From contig CABMDC010000017.1 of assembly GCA_902384795.1 (NCBI GenBank), positions 1-64,000 of the forward strand: DNA of 64,000 bases, read 5' to 3'. The translations under genes and the position numbers were made by a program. Shown here piece after piece: positions 10,261-19,418 of the stretch (its first letter is position 1; each line of letters opens with the position of its first letter). This DNA comes from Candidatus Gugararchaeum adminiculabundum. GTDB taxonomy: Archaea > Micrarchaeota > Micrarchaeia > Burarchaeales > Gugararchaeaceae. The notes below the pieces were generated by a model that saw only the letters and a list, made by a program, of their open reading frames with translations, was not told the origin of the DNA and did no database searches.

Positions 10261-10904
10261 ACAAGATTCTTGCATTCGCAGACACGCATGCAGACGAGCT
10301 ATTTCTGGATAGACTGAGGCAAAGGGTAGCGAAGCACAAATATGATTTCTTTTTGGTGGACGGGGATTTGACTGCGCGCGGGCCGGTTTCCTATGCACTG
10401 GAGATGATTGAGATTCTCGGAGCTGAGAAAACTTTTGTTGTGCATGGGAACATGGATGACAAGAAAGTGATTGATGCCATTGAAAATGTGAGCGTGCATG
10501 CACGCAAAAAACAATTGGGAAAACTGGGCTATGAGATTGCCGGGTTTGGTGGAAGCAATCCCACTCCGTTTGGAACTCCGAGCGAGTATGTGGAGGAAGG
10601 AATTGCTTCAGCGCTTGAGGGGCTGAATATTACTCCGAAAACTATTTTGATGACGCACGCGCCGCCCTATGGCTATTTTGACGAGGTGCGCGAGAATTTG
10701 CATGTGGGAAGCAAAGCGATTCTGAAAATTATTGAGGAGAAGATGCCGATTCTGAATGTGTGCGCGCACATCCATGAAACTGAAGGTATTGAGAAATTAG
10801 GTCATACTACTATTGTGAAATTGCCGCACGGGGAGAAATATAGGGCTACGGATATTGCGCTGGAATTTCCGGCTAAAGTGAAAGTGGGAATGGTGAAACT
10901 TTAG
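10257..10904 (+). CDS. Calcineurin-like metallophosphoesterase
   Basis: FADTHAD, DGDLTARG, VHGNMDD, MTHAPPYG, CAHIHE. Confidence 0.88.
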   Translation: MNKILAFADTHADELFLDRLRQRVAKHKYDFFLVDGDLTARGPVSYALEMIEILGAEKTFVVHGNMDDKKVIDAIENVSVHARKKQLGKLGYEIAGFGGSNPTPFGTPSEYVEEGIASALEGLNITPKTILMTHAPPYGYFDEVRENLHVGSKAILKIIEEKMPILNVCAHIHETEGIEKLGHTTIVKLPHGEKYRATDIALEFPAKVKVGMVKL

Positions 10905-13225
10905 TCTTGACTATTTCCGCATTTCGGGCAAAACTTTGCATGGGGTTTTATCGCCGCTCCACAGTGAATGCAGTGTTTGTAGTCTCGCTCTTCTTTTACT
11001 TCTTCCTTCGGCTTTTCAATCGGTTTTTCCTCTGATTTTTCTTTTTTAGGCTGCTTTTGGATATGGCGTAAAAGCAAAATGCCCCCTATAGCGACCATCC
11101 CGATAAGGATTATGATGCCTGTCCCCGCATAGATATAAAACTGGCTTCCATCCACTCGTTTCCCTTCGCTTATGGCAGCATTCTTCGCACTTGAGGCCAT
11201 AGTCAGTGCCTTGTCTGGATTTGAATAAGCAAGGCTTTGCGCAGTCAATAAATCTGCCTTTACTTTGCTCAAATCAGGGCTGGCAATCAGGGTGCTCTTG
11301 GTAGAAGTTTCATTCACAGTGTTTTCTGCATCTGCGATAGCTCCCAATGCTTGGTCAATCTTGGTTTTCTTTTCGTTTAGAGAGTTTTGGATGTTAGCGA
11401 GCTCGTTTTTGGCCTGGATGATGTAATCATCTGTGCAGTTGTAGTCTAATTTTGACAAACAATTTTCTGTTGCAGTGTTCAAATCTAAGGTTACGGGTGT
11501 CGTCGTCAGTTCTTGCTTGTATTGGTTTGCCAGATTGGATACACTGGTCAAGTCATCGTTGACTTTCAGAATTTTACTAATTTCATCTTTTGTTTTCCCA
11601 ACTTCTGTGCTATAGTTTTGGTAAGATGTCAGAGCATTGGCGAAATCTTTTTTTTGGATATAGTTTTCTGTAGTAGAAGCCATTGTTTTAAGGGCAGCCG
11701 AGCTGAAGCGAAGATTGAGATTATTGACTAAAGTCTCTTGTGCCGAAAGAATGGAATTGGTATTGTTGAGTGATTGCTCCAATCTGGAAGTAACCAGTGG
11801 TTCCAAAGTATCTGCGCCACTTGTTGCCTTACTCTTGGCAAGCAGAGCATTTGATGAAGCGCCGGAATAGTCTCCAGAACCACAGGAAGAATTCGCCAGT
11901 GTATAGTAATCCTCGGAGGCAGAAATCAAAGTAGAGGCATCTGGAGAGTTGACGTTTATCTGTCCAGAGACAATCAGCAATGTTCTGGCGCGATTCAAGG
12001 CTTGAGTAGCATTGTTAACATCAGATACGGCGGCTCCAGCTTTTGCCGTTGCATCATTAATCAAATCGAGAGCTTTCTGCCCATGGCTCCTGGCCTGGTT
12101 GATTAGGTCATTCGCTGAATTTGCCAAAATTTGAGCATTTTGATAGTCACCTTGTGAAAAAGCTCCTCTAGCGTCATTCTCCAATTTCGACTGTGCAGTA
12201 TCCATAGTTTCAACTGCAGTTTTAAACTCGGACAATGCTTCAGTTGTTGATATACATTGCATATTCATTGTGTTAGTATAAGCAGTAGCTACTACGCTGC
12301 CTGTACCTTCAGAACCTTCACCAATAAGAAAAGTTTCAGTGCTATTGTAATTATCCTCGGCTTGGGCGATACTACGTTGAGCAGTTTGTTTAGCTTGTTC
12401 TAATGCAGCGGCTTGTTGTGCTGCATTTGAAATGCAGCTTTCGGCAGCAGATTTTGCTGCGTTGAATGAACTTTTGGCAGACGAAGCTGCATTTTGAGCA
12501 GCATTGGCATCCGAGATGGCGCTTTGATAGCTTCCAGAACTATAATACGAATCTGCACTTGATTTTTTTGAAGTTGCAGTGCTCAGGTCAGTTTGACCTT
12601 GTGTCCAAGAAGATTGTGCCTGTGTGCAGGTTGAACCCGCTTGAGTAACCTCTGAAGAAGCTGCAGAGTTTGCATTCTGTGCCTGGCTTATCGCTGAAGC
12701 AGCGCTCGAAATAGCATTTTGGGCATTCTGTTGGTTTGATGTCGCACCAGAAATTGTAAAAGAACAAGTAGCTACGGATGTTCGCAATTGCGACTCAAAA
12801 CTGCATCCATTCCACGCGCATGCTTCGTTATAACCGGATATTGTTATTGAATAAGAGTATTGACCTGCCGGAGTGTTTGGGTCGATACTTAATGATGAGA
12901 ACGAAGTTGTTGTGGAGGTGGATACTGCTCCAGAGTTTCTGCTAAAACATCCGCTATCTCCTGAGTAACAGACGATTGTGTTCAGAGTTCGTGAAGTAGG
13001 AGACGAGGTCGCAACATACGAGGGCACGTTTATAGAAACTGATGTAAATTGTACGCCGCCGCCCTGAGCGGTGTTTGAATTAGAGAATGTGGCCCCTAAA
13101 TTTATGGTTCCACCTGGCGCAAAGGAACCGCTGCCGACACAGGCAGCAGTTAAATCTCCCCAACCAGCAGATACACTCGATACGAAAATAGTCAAAACTA
13201 AGGCGACTAACAAAAGACGATTCAC
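10901..13225 (-). CDS. Secreted/membrane-anchored coiled-coil protein with C-terminal TM helix and zinc ribbon
   Basis: GTG start at 13225 with GGAGGGTGG Shine-Dalgarno-like sequence; signal peptide NRLLLVALVLTIFVSSVSAG; long Ala/Ser/Asn/Gln helical repeats; TM FYIYAGTGIIILIGMVAIGGILLL; CIHCGAAIKPHAKFCPKCG. Confidence 0.8.
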   Translation of the reverse strand: MNRLLLVALVLTIFVSSVSAGWGDLTAACVGSGSFAPGGTINLGATFSNSNTAQGGGVQFTSVSINVPSYVATSSPTSRTLNTIVCYSGDSGCFSRNSGAVSTSTTTSFSSLSIDPNTPAGQYSYSITISGYNEACAWNGCSFESQLRTSVATCSFTISGATSNQQNAQNAISSAASAISQAQNANSAASSEVTQAGSTCTQAQSSWTQGQTDLSTATSKKSSADSYYSSGSYQSAISDANAAQNAASSAKSSFNAAKSAAESCISNAAQQAAALEQAKQTAQRSIAQAEDNYNSTETFLIGEGSEGTGSVVATAYTNTMNMQCISTTEALSEFKTAVETMDTAQSKLENDARGAFSQGDYQNAQILANSANDLINQARSHGQKALDLINDATAKAGAAVSDVNNATQALNRARTLLIVSGQINVNSPDASTLISASEDYYTLANSSCGSGDYSGASSNALLAKSKATSGADTLEPLVTSRLEQSLNNTNSILSAQETLVNNLNLRFSSAALKTMASTTENYIQKKDFANALTSYQNYSTEVGKTKDEISKILKVNDDLTSVSNLANQYKQELTTTPVTLDLNTATENCLSKLDYNCTDDYIIQAKNELANIQNSLNEKKTKIDQALGAIADAENTVNETSTKSTLIASPDLSKVKADLLTAQSLAYSNPDKALTMASSAKNAAISEGKRVDGSQFYIYAGTGIIILIGMVAIGGILLLRHIQKQPKKEKSEEKPIEKPKEEVKEERDYKHCIHCGAAIKPHAKFCPKCGNSQD

Positions 13226-13312
13226 ACAGACCACCCTCCACGCTTCATTGGTATCATATACGCATGATACACTTATATGCATTAATAAGAAGGGATAAAA
13301 ATATTACGTAGC

Positions 13313-13489
13313 ATGCCTACGCATGAAACACTTAACCTCAGCACGAAGAAAGTCGTGAAATGGGGGCCGGGATTGGTCGTATTCATCAACAAAGAAGCCA
13401 AAATGCTGGGTTGGGATGAGAAAACTAAGATAACCGTAGAATTGGCAAAGGACAAGAAAGGAGAAGCTATTGTTGTAAGGAAAATCTAG
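13313..13489 (+). CDS. AbrB/SpoVT-like (swapped-hairpin) DNA-binding protein, 58 aa (not in supplied ORF track)
   Basis: Translated by hand: MPTHETLNLSTKKVVKWGPGLVVFINKEAKMLGWDEKTKITVELAKDKKGEAIVVRKI; matches the KVVKWGxxLxVxIxKExxKxLG pattern. Confidence 0.75.
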   Translation: MPTHETLNLSTKKVVKWGPGLVVFINKEAKMLGWDEKTKITVELAKDKKGEAIVVRKI

Positions 13490-13516
13490 TTTTGAAAAAA
13501 GTGAAAAAAAGAAGAA

Positions 13517-13626
13517 GAAAACGAGCGAGTGAACTTGTTTCGCGAGTCTCGTTTTCGAGGTTAACCCTGTTTCGCTCTGGATGTTGAACGCGTAGAGCGG
13601 CTCTAGTCGTACAGTGTGCGCTCTAC
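13517..13626 (+). repeat. Hairpin repeat element, copy 1 (A+B parts)
   Basis: GAAAACGAG/CTCGTTTTC arms, then TTTCGCTCTGGATGTTGAACGC, then GTAGAGCG/CGCTCTAC stem (13592-13599/13619-13626). Confidence 0.8.
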
Positions 13627-13667
13627 AGAAGAAAAGAAAAATGAAAGTAGTTCTTGTTTTTAACGAG

Positions 13668-13997
13668 TTATCCGCCTAAAAAGGAAGTGTCCATTGCCTC
13701 TTCCTGGGGCGCGAATCTCGGTGCCATGCCAGCTGGTCCGCCCGGGGTTGCGACCGGCTTGCCGGCTGCTGCAACCACAACAACGTCCTCAACTGAGCGG
13801 ACACTCTTGAACAGAACACTCTTGTCCTTAAGGATCCTCTTGGCCTCTTCCCTTGAAGTGGAGGTCAATGGCTCCATTGTTATCCTGACAACCTCGCCTT
13901 TTTCAAGGTCGATTATCAGGTCGTTTACGCGGCCAAGGAACTTTCCGTTATCCGTGTAAATGTCCATTCCATACATTTTTGATAGTCTTACGCTCAT
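13668..13997 (-). CDS. PRC-barrel domain protein
   Basis: SVRLSKMYGMDIYTDNGKFLGRVNDLIIDLEKGEVVRI. Confidence 0.85.
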   Translation of the reverse strand: MSVRLSKMYGMDIYTDNGKFLGRVNDLIIDLEKGEVVRITMEPLTSTSREEAKRILKDKSVLFKSVRSVEDVVVVAAAGKPVATPGGPAGMAPRFAPQEEAMDTSFLGG

Positions 13998-14107
13998 CAC
14001 ATCACCTTCTATAGTCTATAGCGTTTAAGCTTGCGAATCGATTTTGTCTGGGGCTTTTTATAAAGCTTTCCACAGAATTGGGGGTTTCGGCGACTTTTTA
14101 GGCGTTA

Positions 14108-14193
14108 GCAGCAGCACAAGCAACTGCGGCGCGCCTCTCGGGAGGCGCGGGCAGCTTTCCGAAAGCTGCCCTGGAGCCGCGCTGTGCTGCTGC
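14108..14193. other. GC-rich multibranch inverted-repeat structure (ncRNA or DNA cruciform candidate)
   Basis: 11-bp outer stem GCAGCAGCACA/TGTGCTGCTGC; inner CGCGCCTC-TCGG-GAGGCGCG and GCAGCTTT-CCG-AAAGCTGC hairpins. Confidence 0.65.
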
Positions 14194-14298
14194 GAGTCGA
14201 GGTTTTGAGTGTGGGGGCAGGAGAAAGAGTTATATACTCAAATCGGCATAAATTATAACAACAAATGTTATTGATTGCTAATAGACTGAGGCACGATT

Positions 14299-15348
14299 AT
14301 GTCGAATCGGTATGAACGGATCAAAAACAGGGTAGTAACGGTGGATGATCCGAGGCCTGCGCAGAGACGGGTCAGTATTGCCCTCATGGCAGCGGTTGTC
14401 TTTTTTGGCGGCCGCTATGCATGGATGAATCCTAAAATACACGGGGAAACCCTTGCTGTTAAAAATGCATTTTTCCACGAGCTGAAGGATGATTGGAAGG
14501 AATTGAGGAATGACCTGAATTGGAAACAATTGGAGAAGGATTTGAATTGGAAGCAGTTTAAGAATGATTTGGGCATTACAAACGAAAAACAAACAGGCGG
14601 AGCTGCGGCTTCTGCCAGCACTTCAGAAGAGCGGATAAATGATGCGAGAACGCTTGACCAGAAGGCAGCGGTTTTGGGCGATGACCCGCTCCTGAAATAC
14701 ATAAGGGAGATGAAGGGGGCAAAAGCCGCGATTGACCAGCTGGCTTCGCAGATTAAGGGAATGATGAATGAATCAAGGCCTGTTCTTGAGATTATTCCAA
14801 AAATAAGAGCCATTGAGGCAAAGGCAGCGGCATTGGAAAATGCCAACGAGGGCATGGAAAGGGAGGCAAGGGCTGCGCTTGCCAGGAAAGGGCTGGATGA
14901 GGGGCTCAGCTCGGCGTTCTGCCTGGACATGTACGATTATTTGGAAATCCCCAGGAATACGGTCAGCCAGATTGCCGGAAACTGGGGAGATTATTTAGGG
15001 CAAAAACTCGGCCAGGGCAACCTGTTCGCAGTGCTCAAGTTCATAATGAACGGAAATGCTGATGGAAAGAAGGCGGTTGCCGCTTACAGGAACGGAATGG
15101 GAATGCTGTACGGGAATATTTCACGGCTGGGCAAAATGAGATTTGGAATTAATAATTATGACGCGCGCACCAGGTTAGGGGAAAAAATTATGAAAGAATT
15201 CGACCGGGTGTATGAAAGCCAGGAAAAATTGAAAGAAAAAGTCGGGCACGCTAATGCTGATAATAATCTTAAGGAGCGCGTTAATGACCTGATTGATGAA
15301 AAAACGCGAAAAGCCCAGGATGCCTTTTCCAGGGTCCTGAGCCGCTAG
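14299..15348 (+). CDS. Hypothetical protein with N-terminal TM helix and 9-aa tandem repeats
   Basis: VSIALMAAVVFFGG hydrophobic segment; repeats DLNWKQLEK/DLNWKQFKN; promoter-like ttatatactc upstream. Confidence 0.65.
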   Translation: MSNRYERIKNRVVTVDDPRPAQRRVSIALMAAVVFFGGRYAWMNPKIHGETLAVKNAFFHELKDDWKELRNDLNWKQLEKDLNWKQFKNDLGITNEKQTGGAAASASTSEERINDARTLDQKAAVLGDDPLLKYIREMKGAKAAIDQLASQIKGMMNESRPVLEIIPKIRAIEAKAAALENANEGMEREARAALARKGLDEGLSSAFCLDMYDYLEIPRNTVSQIAGNWGDYLGQKLGQGNLFAVLKFIMNGNADGKKAVAAYRNGMGMLYGNISRLGKMRFGINNYDARTRLGEKIMKEFDRVYESQEKLKEKVGHANADNNLKERVNDLIDEKTRKAQDAFSRVLSR

Positions 15349-15402
15349 GCGGAATTGAAGCAGTTGGCAGTGGTTTAATTATTTGCCATGTGAATTCTGT
15401 CC

Positions 15403-16077
15403 ATGGAGCTCACAATTGTCCCCGTGGCACACCTGTCGTCCAAGAGCGTGGAATTGGTGCGCGAGACCATTCTTGCTGTTCGACCTGATTTCATAGCCAT
15501 TGAATTGGACCGGAGCAGGCTGGAAGCGCTGATGACCGGCAAAAGGCCACGGATGAGGGATTCTCTCCGCTCGCCGTTCTTCTTCATGCTCTACCTGCTC
15601 CAGCAGGCGCTGGGAAGGGTGTTTGCCATCAAGCCAGGAAGCGAGCAATTGGAAGCGGTGAAGCTGGCGCGCGAGCACAAAATCACGCTGGTGCTAATTG
15701 ATATTACGGGGCAGCAGATTGCAATGGGATTCAAGAGAATTCCTTTCAAGGAAAAACTCGGGCTCTTCCTGGAGGCGCCGAAATCGCTTTTCAGGCCAAA
15801 GAAGAAATTTGACATGGACAAAATAACGAGCGAGGAATTCCTTGAGAAGTTCATGGCCGAGTTCAAGGAGAAGTTCCCGGTTACCTATGACACGATTGTA
15901 ACCCAGAGGAACGAGCACATGGCGCGGGCGCTCATGCAGCTTGATTTAAATAATCCGGGAAAAAAAGTCGTAGCAGTGCTCGGGGCAGGCCATGTGGCTG
16001 GCATAAGGTCAATACTCGAGCATGTGGAGCCGTTGCAGGGGAATGTTTCCATAAAAGTGAATGTTGTTCATACCTGA
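15403..16077 (+). CDS. TraB/PrgY-family protein
   Basis: VPVAHLSSKSVELVRETILAVRPDFIAIELDRSRLEAL ... VVAVLGAGHVAGI. Confidence 0.85.
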   Translation: MELTIVPVAHLSSKSVELVRETILAVRPDFIAIELDRSRLEALMTGKRPRMRDSLRSPFFFMLYLLQQALGRVFAIKPGSEQLEAVKLAREHKITLVLIDITGQQIAMGFKRIPFKEKLGLFLEAPKSLFRPKKKFDMDKITSEEFLEKFMAEFKEKFPVTYDTIVTQRNEHMARALMQLDLNNPGKKVVAVLGAGHVAGIRSILEHVEPLQGNVSIKVNVVHT

Positions 16078-16079
16078 AG

Positions 16080-16430
16080 ATGAATTCTATGGTTAAGGAA
16101 TTGTTCGTGCGCGCAAAAACCTACAAAATGTTCCTGCTTCTAAAGGATGGAAGCAGGCAGTGGTTTGGCTCGAATTTGGCAAGGGAAAGCGGCTTGACCT
16201 ATGTTTATGTCACCCAGGTGCTCACGAAATTGGGGAACGCCGGGTTGGTCAGGTTTGAGTCGAGCGGAAGAACCAAGTATGTGAGATTGACTGAAAGCGG
16301 GGCGAGCCTGGCTTCGTCCCTGGAGCCGGTGCAAAAGGCGCTGGATAATTTGGAAACGCAGCTCGCAGCAGGGGCTGAACTGGAAAAGAAAAAAGCTGCT
16401 GAAGAGGAGAAGGAAAAAACTAAAAATTAA
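16080..16430 (+). CDS. Winged-helix DNA-binding protein
   Basis: GSNLARESGLTYVYVTQVLTKLGNAGLVRFESSGRTKYVRLTESG. Confidence 0.75.
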   Translation: MNSMVKELFVRAKTYKMFLLLKDGSRQWFGSNLARESGLTYVYVTQVLTKLGNAGLVRFESSGRTKYVRLTESGASLASSLEPVQKALDNLETQLAAGAELEKKKAAEEEKEKTKN

Positions 16431-16434
16431 TTGA

Positions 16435-17718
16435 CTAGGAGCGCGTGAGATTGTTCCTGCTCAATTCTTTCCCAGAGCCGTTGGAAGCAAGGATTTCGCC
16501 TTCGTCAAAAACTAATTCGCCGCGCAGGAAGACTTTTTTCACCCTGCCTTTCACGCTCCAGCCCTCGTAGGGGGTCCATTTGCATTTGCTCTTGGATTCG
16601 TCTGCCGTGATTTTCCATTCCTCGCGCAAATCGATTACAGTGAAATCAGCGTGCTTGCCAAAAGTTAAATCGCCCTTTTCGCGCAGGCCGAAAAGCTTGG
16701 AAGGATTTAGCGAAGTGAGCGAAACCACCTGTTCCAGGGTGAGATTCTTTTTGTTCACTTCATTCAACAGAAGCGGAAGCTGGTGCTCAACCCCTGGGAA
16801 TCCTGCTGCGCCCTCTTGTTTTTCCTTTGGAAGGTGCGGAGCATGGTCGCTGGCAATGCAGTCTATTTTTCCTGACTGGAGCGATTTCCAGAGGGCGAGC
16901 CGGTCTGGTTCGCTGCGCAGGGCGGGATTCACTGCATCCATTCCCTTTAGCTCTTTTTCGTTTTTGGATGAGAGGAAAAGGTAATGCGGAGCGGTTTCAC
17001 ACGAGCAGTTTTTGGAAGCGCGGACTATGTCGGCTTCTTCGCTTGTGGAAATGTGGGAGATGTGCGCACGGGTGCCGAGTTTGGTGGCGATTTCGCACAC
17101 TTTTCTTGCGCCGGTTATGCCTGCCTCTTTTGGCCTTTTCTGGGAATGCGTCTTCTTTCCCTCGTTTTTCTTGAGAATGTCAAAGTCCTCGGCATGCACG
17201 CAGGCGATTGTTTCTTCTGAAAGCGCTGAAAGCACTTTCTGGAATTTCTTATAATCATTAATGCCTAGCTCTCCTGTGCTGTGCGCTAAATAGAGCTTCA
17301 CTGAAGGCGGGGAAACTTTTTTCACTTCAGCCATGTTGTCTGCTGTTGCGCCGAAATGGAATGAATAGTCGCAAACTGATTTGTGGGCAGCGATGGCGCG
17401 CTTTTCGCGCAGGGCTTCAAAGGTGATTGTTGGAATCGGATTGTTGGGCATGTCAATTATGGAGGTGTAGCCGCCTGCGAGCGCTGCGCTGGAACCTGTG
17501 GTGAAGTCTTCCTTTTGGGTGGCGCCAGGGTCGCGGAAGTGCACGTGCACATCAATCGCCCCGGGGATTATGATGGCGCCCTTGAGGTCATAGGTGGAAT
17601 CAGAATCGGTTTCGCGCGTCTTTTGGGTGATGAACCCGTTTTCGCACTCTAATTTAGTGAGTGAGGAGAGCCCTTTGCTAGTGAAAATTCTGCAGTTTTT
17701 TATTATCAGATGAGACAC
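16435..17718 (-). CDS. pyrC: Dihydroorotase
   Basis: GAIDVHVHFRDPGATQKEDFTTGSSAALAGGYTSIIDMPNN; CIASDHAPH. Confidence 0.95.
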   Translation of the reverse strand: MSHLIIKNCRIFTSKGLSSLTKLECENGFITQKTRETDSDSTYDLKGAIIIPGAIDVHVHFRDPGATQKEDFTTGSSAALAGGYTSIIDMPNNPIPTITFEALREKRAIAAHKSVCDYSFHFGATADNMAEVKKVSPPSVKLYLAHSTGELGINDYKKFQKVLSALSEETIACVHAEDFDILKKNEGKKTHSQKRPKEAGITGARKVCEIATKLGTRAHISHISTSEEADIVRASKNCSCETAPHYLFLSSKNEKELKGMDAVNPALRSEPDRLALWKSLQSGKIDCIASDHAPHLPKEKQEGAAGFPGVEHQLPLLLNEVNKKNLTLEQVVSLTSLNPSKLFGLREKGDLTFGKHADFTVIDLREEWKITADESKSKCKWTPYEGWSVKGRVKKVFLRGELVFDEGEILASNGSGKELSRNNLTRS

Positions 17719-17732
17719 CTTCCAAATAATTG

Positions 17733-18488
17733 CTATTTCTTTTGTGGCGAGCCAAACTCTTTAACCCCAAGGGCTTCGTCCCCTGTGAAAACAGGGCCTT
17801 CGCAGCAGCATAATTTTCCGTCAACTGAGCAGGAGCCGCATAGCCCTATGCCGCACTTCATAATCCGTTCCAGGGAAACTTGGCAGGGGATTTTGTTTTG
17901 CTTGCAAATTTCTGCGACTTTTTTCATCATTAGTTCAGGGCCGCAAGCGTAAACAGCGTCTGGAGTGGAGGAGTTGTCTGCGAGCAAATTTGTGAGCGCA
18001 TCGGTGGTGAAGCCTTTCTGCCCCTCACTTCCATCGTCTGTTGTGATTATTGTTTCACAAATCTTTTTGTCTGGAGAAGCCATGAGTTCGCCCTTTGTTT
18101 TGGCGCCCATTATTAATTTCACGCTGATTTTCTTTTTTGCAGCTGCGGACGCGAGAAAGCGGAGAGGCGCTACTCCGTAGCCTCCTCCTACCAAAACTAT
18201 GCGTTTGTAGCTAGATTGGAAGGTGAATGGCTTGCCCAGAGGGCCTCTGAAGAAAATCCTGTCTCCAACTTTTTTGGAGTGGATTGATGCGCTCACTTTG
18301 CCAACGTTTGCAATGGAAAGGGTGAGAGGATTGGCACCTGCGATGCTCATGGGCCTTTCGCCGGATTCGGGAATCCAGAGCATCAGGAATTGCCCCGGCT
18401 CTGTCTTCAGGTCGCAGTCAAGAATGAAAGTTTTGACGCGCGGATTCTCCTCTGATATTTTGGAAATTTTGGCGTGCTGGTAAAACAT
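17733..18488 (-). CDS. pyrK: Dihydroorotate dehydrogenase electron-transfer subunit
   Basis: PGQFLMLWIP, GGGYGVAPLRFLA, C-terminal 2Fe-2S cysteines CGIGLCGSCSVDGKLCCCEGPVF. Confidence 0.93.
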   Translation of the reverse strand: MFYQHAKISKISEENPRVKTFILDCDLKTEPGQFLMLWIPESGERPMSIAGANPLTLSIANVGKVSASIHSKKVGDRIFFRGPLGKPFTFQSSYKRIVLVGGGYGVAPLRFLASAAAKKKISVKLIMGAKTKGELMASPDKKICETIITTDDGSEGQKGFTTDALTNLLADNSSTPDAVYACGPELMMKKVAEICKQNKIPCQVSLERIMKCGIGLCGSCSVDGKLCCCEGPVFTGDEALGVKEFGSPQKK

Positions 18489-18497
18489 GTTCCCACT

Positions 18498-19418
18498 CTA
18501 CTCCTGAAAACGCAAATCAGAAATTTTTGAGCATCCGTTTTCCTTCATCACTTTTTCCAATTCTTCGGCGATTAGTTTGAAGGAATTTCTCCGGTAGTAG
18601 AATGCGCTGCCTACCCCTACTGCGCTGGCGCCTGCAACCAGCATTTCCGCTGCATCAGAGCCGGTGATTATGCCGCCAGTCCCTATGATTGGAATTTTCA
18701 CTGCGCGGGAAATTTCATAGACGCATCTTAGGGAAATTGGCTTGAGCGCAGGTCCGCTCATGCCCCCAACCTTGTTGGTGAGGATTGGCCTGCGGGCAAT
18801 TGGGTCGATTGCCATTCCTGGCATTGTATTAATGGCGGTGATGCAGTCTGCGCCAGCATCTTCCGCAGCTTTTGCCAGGAGCGAGAGGGAAGGGACATTG
18901 GGCGCGAGTTTCACTGAAATGGGAATTTTTGTCGCATTTTTCATGGCGCGAGTAACTGCTGAAACCGATTCCGGCTTGTCTGAGAAAAACGTCTTGTTCA
19001 TGGTGTTTGGGCAGGAGATGTCTGCTTCAATTAGTGCGGGCTTTGCCTCTGCAACTATTTGCGCCGCCTCTGCGAATTCCTCTGCTGATTCTCCGAAAAC
19101 CGAGGCAATGACTGGAACTCCGAGCTTGGCGCATTCTTTCACTGCGAGCGCGAGCTCATCGCGCATTTTTTCAGCGCCCGGGTTTGGAAGTCCCATGGCA
19201 TTCAAAATGTAATGTTCGTTGGAAATCAGAACTGGGGGATCGTGACCTTTTCTTCCCTTCACATTGCAGCTCTTGCTTGTGACAGCGCCTGCGCCGTCCT
19301 TTGCACCGCGGATGAGCGAGGCTGCGTTGCTGTCGTTTATGCCCGATGCGAGAATGAGCGGATTCTTCAGTTTCAGCAGCTTTCCGAGATTTGTTTCAAG
19401 AGAGGGCATTGGCATCAA
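18498..19418 (-). CDS. pyrD: Dihydroorotate dehydrogenase catalytic subunit
   Basis: LKNPLILASGI, CPNTM, VKLAPNV, GTGGIITGSDAAEMLVAGASAVGVGSAFYY. Confidence 0.95.
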   Translation of the reverse strand: MMPMPSLETNLGKLLKLKNPLILASGINDSNAASLIRGAKDGAGAVTSKSCNVKGRKGHDPPVLISNEHYILNAMGLPNPGAEKMRDELALAVKECAKLGVPVIASVFGESAEEFAEAAQIVAEAKPALIEADISCPNTMNKTFFSDKPESVSAVTRAMKNATKIPISVKLAPNVPSLSLLAKAAEDAGADCITAINTMPGMAIDPIARRPILTNKVGGMSGPALKPISLRCVYEISRAVKIPIIGTGGIITGSDAAEMLVAGASAVGVGSAFYYRRNSFKLIAEELEKVMKENGCSKISDLRFQE

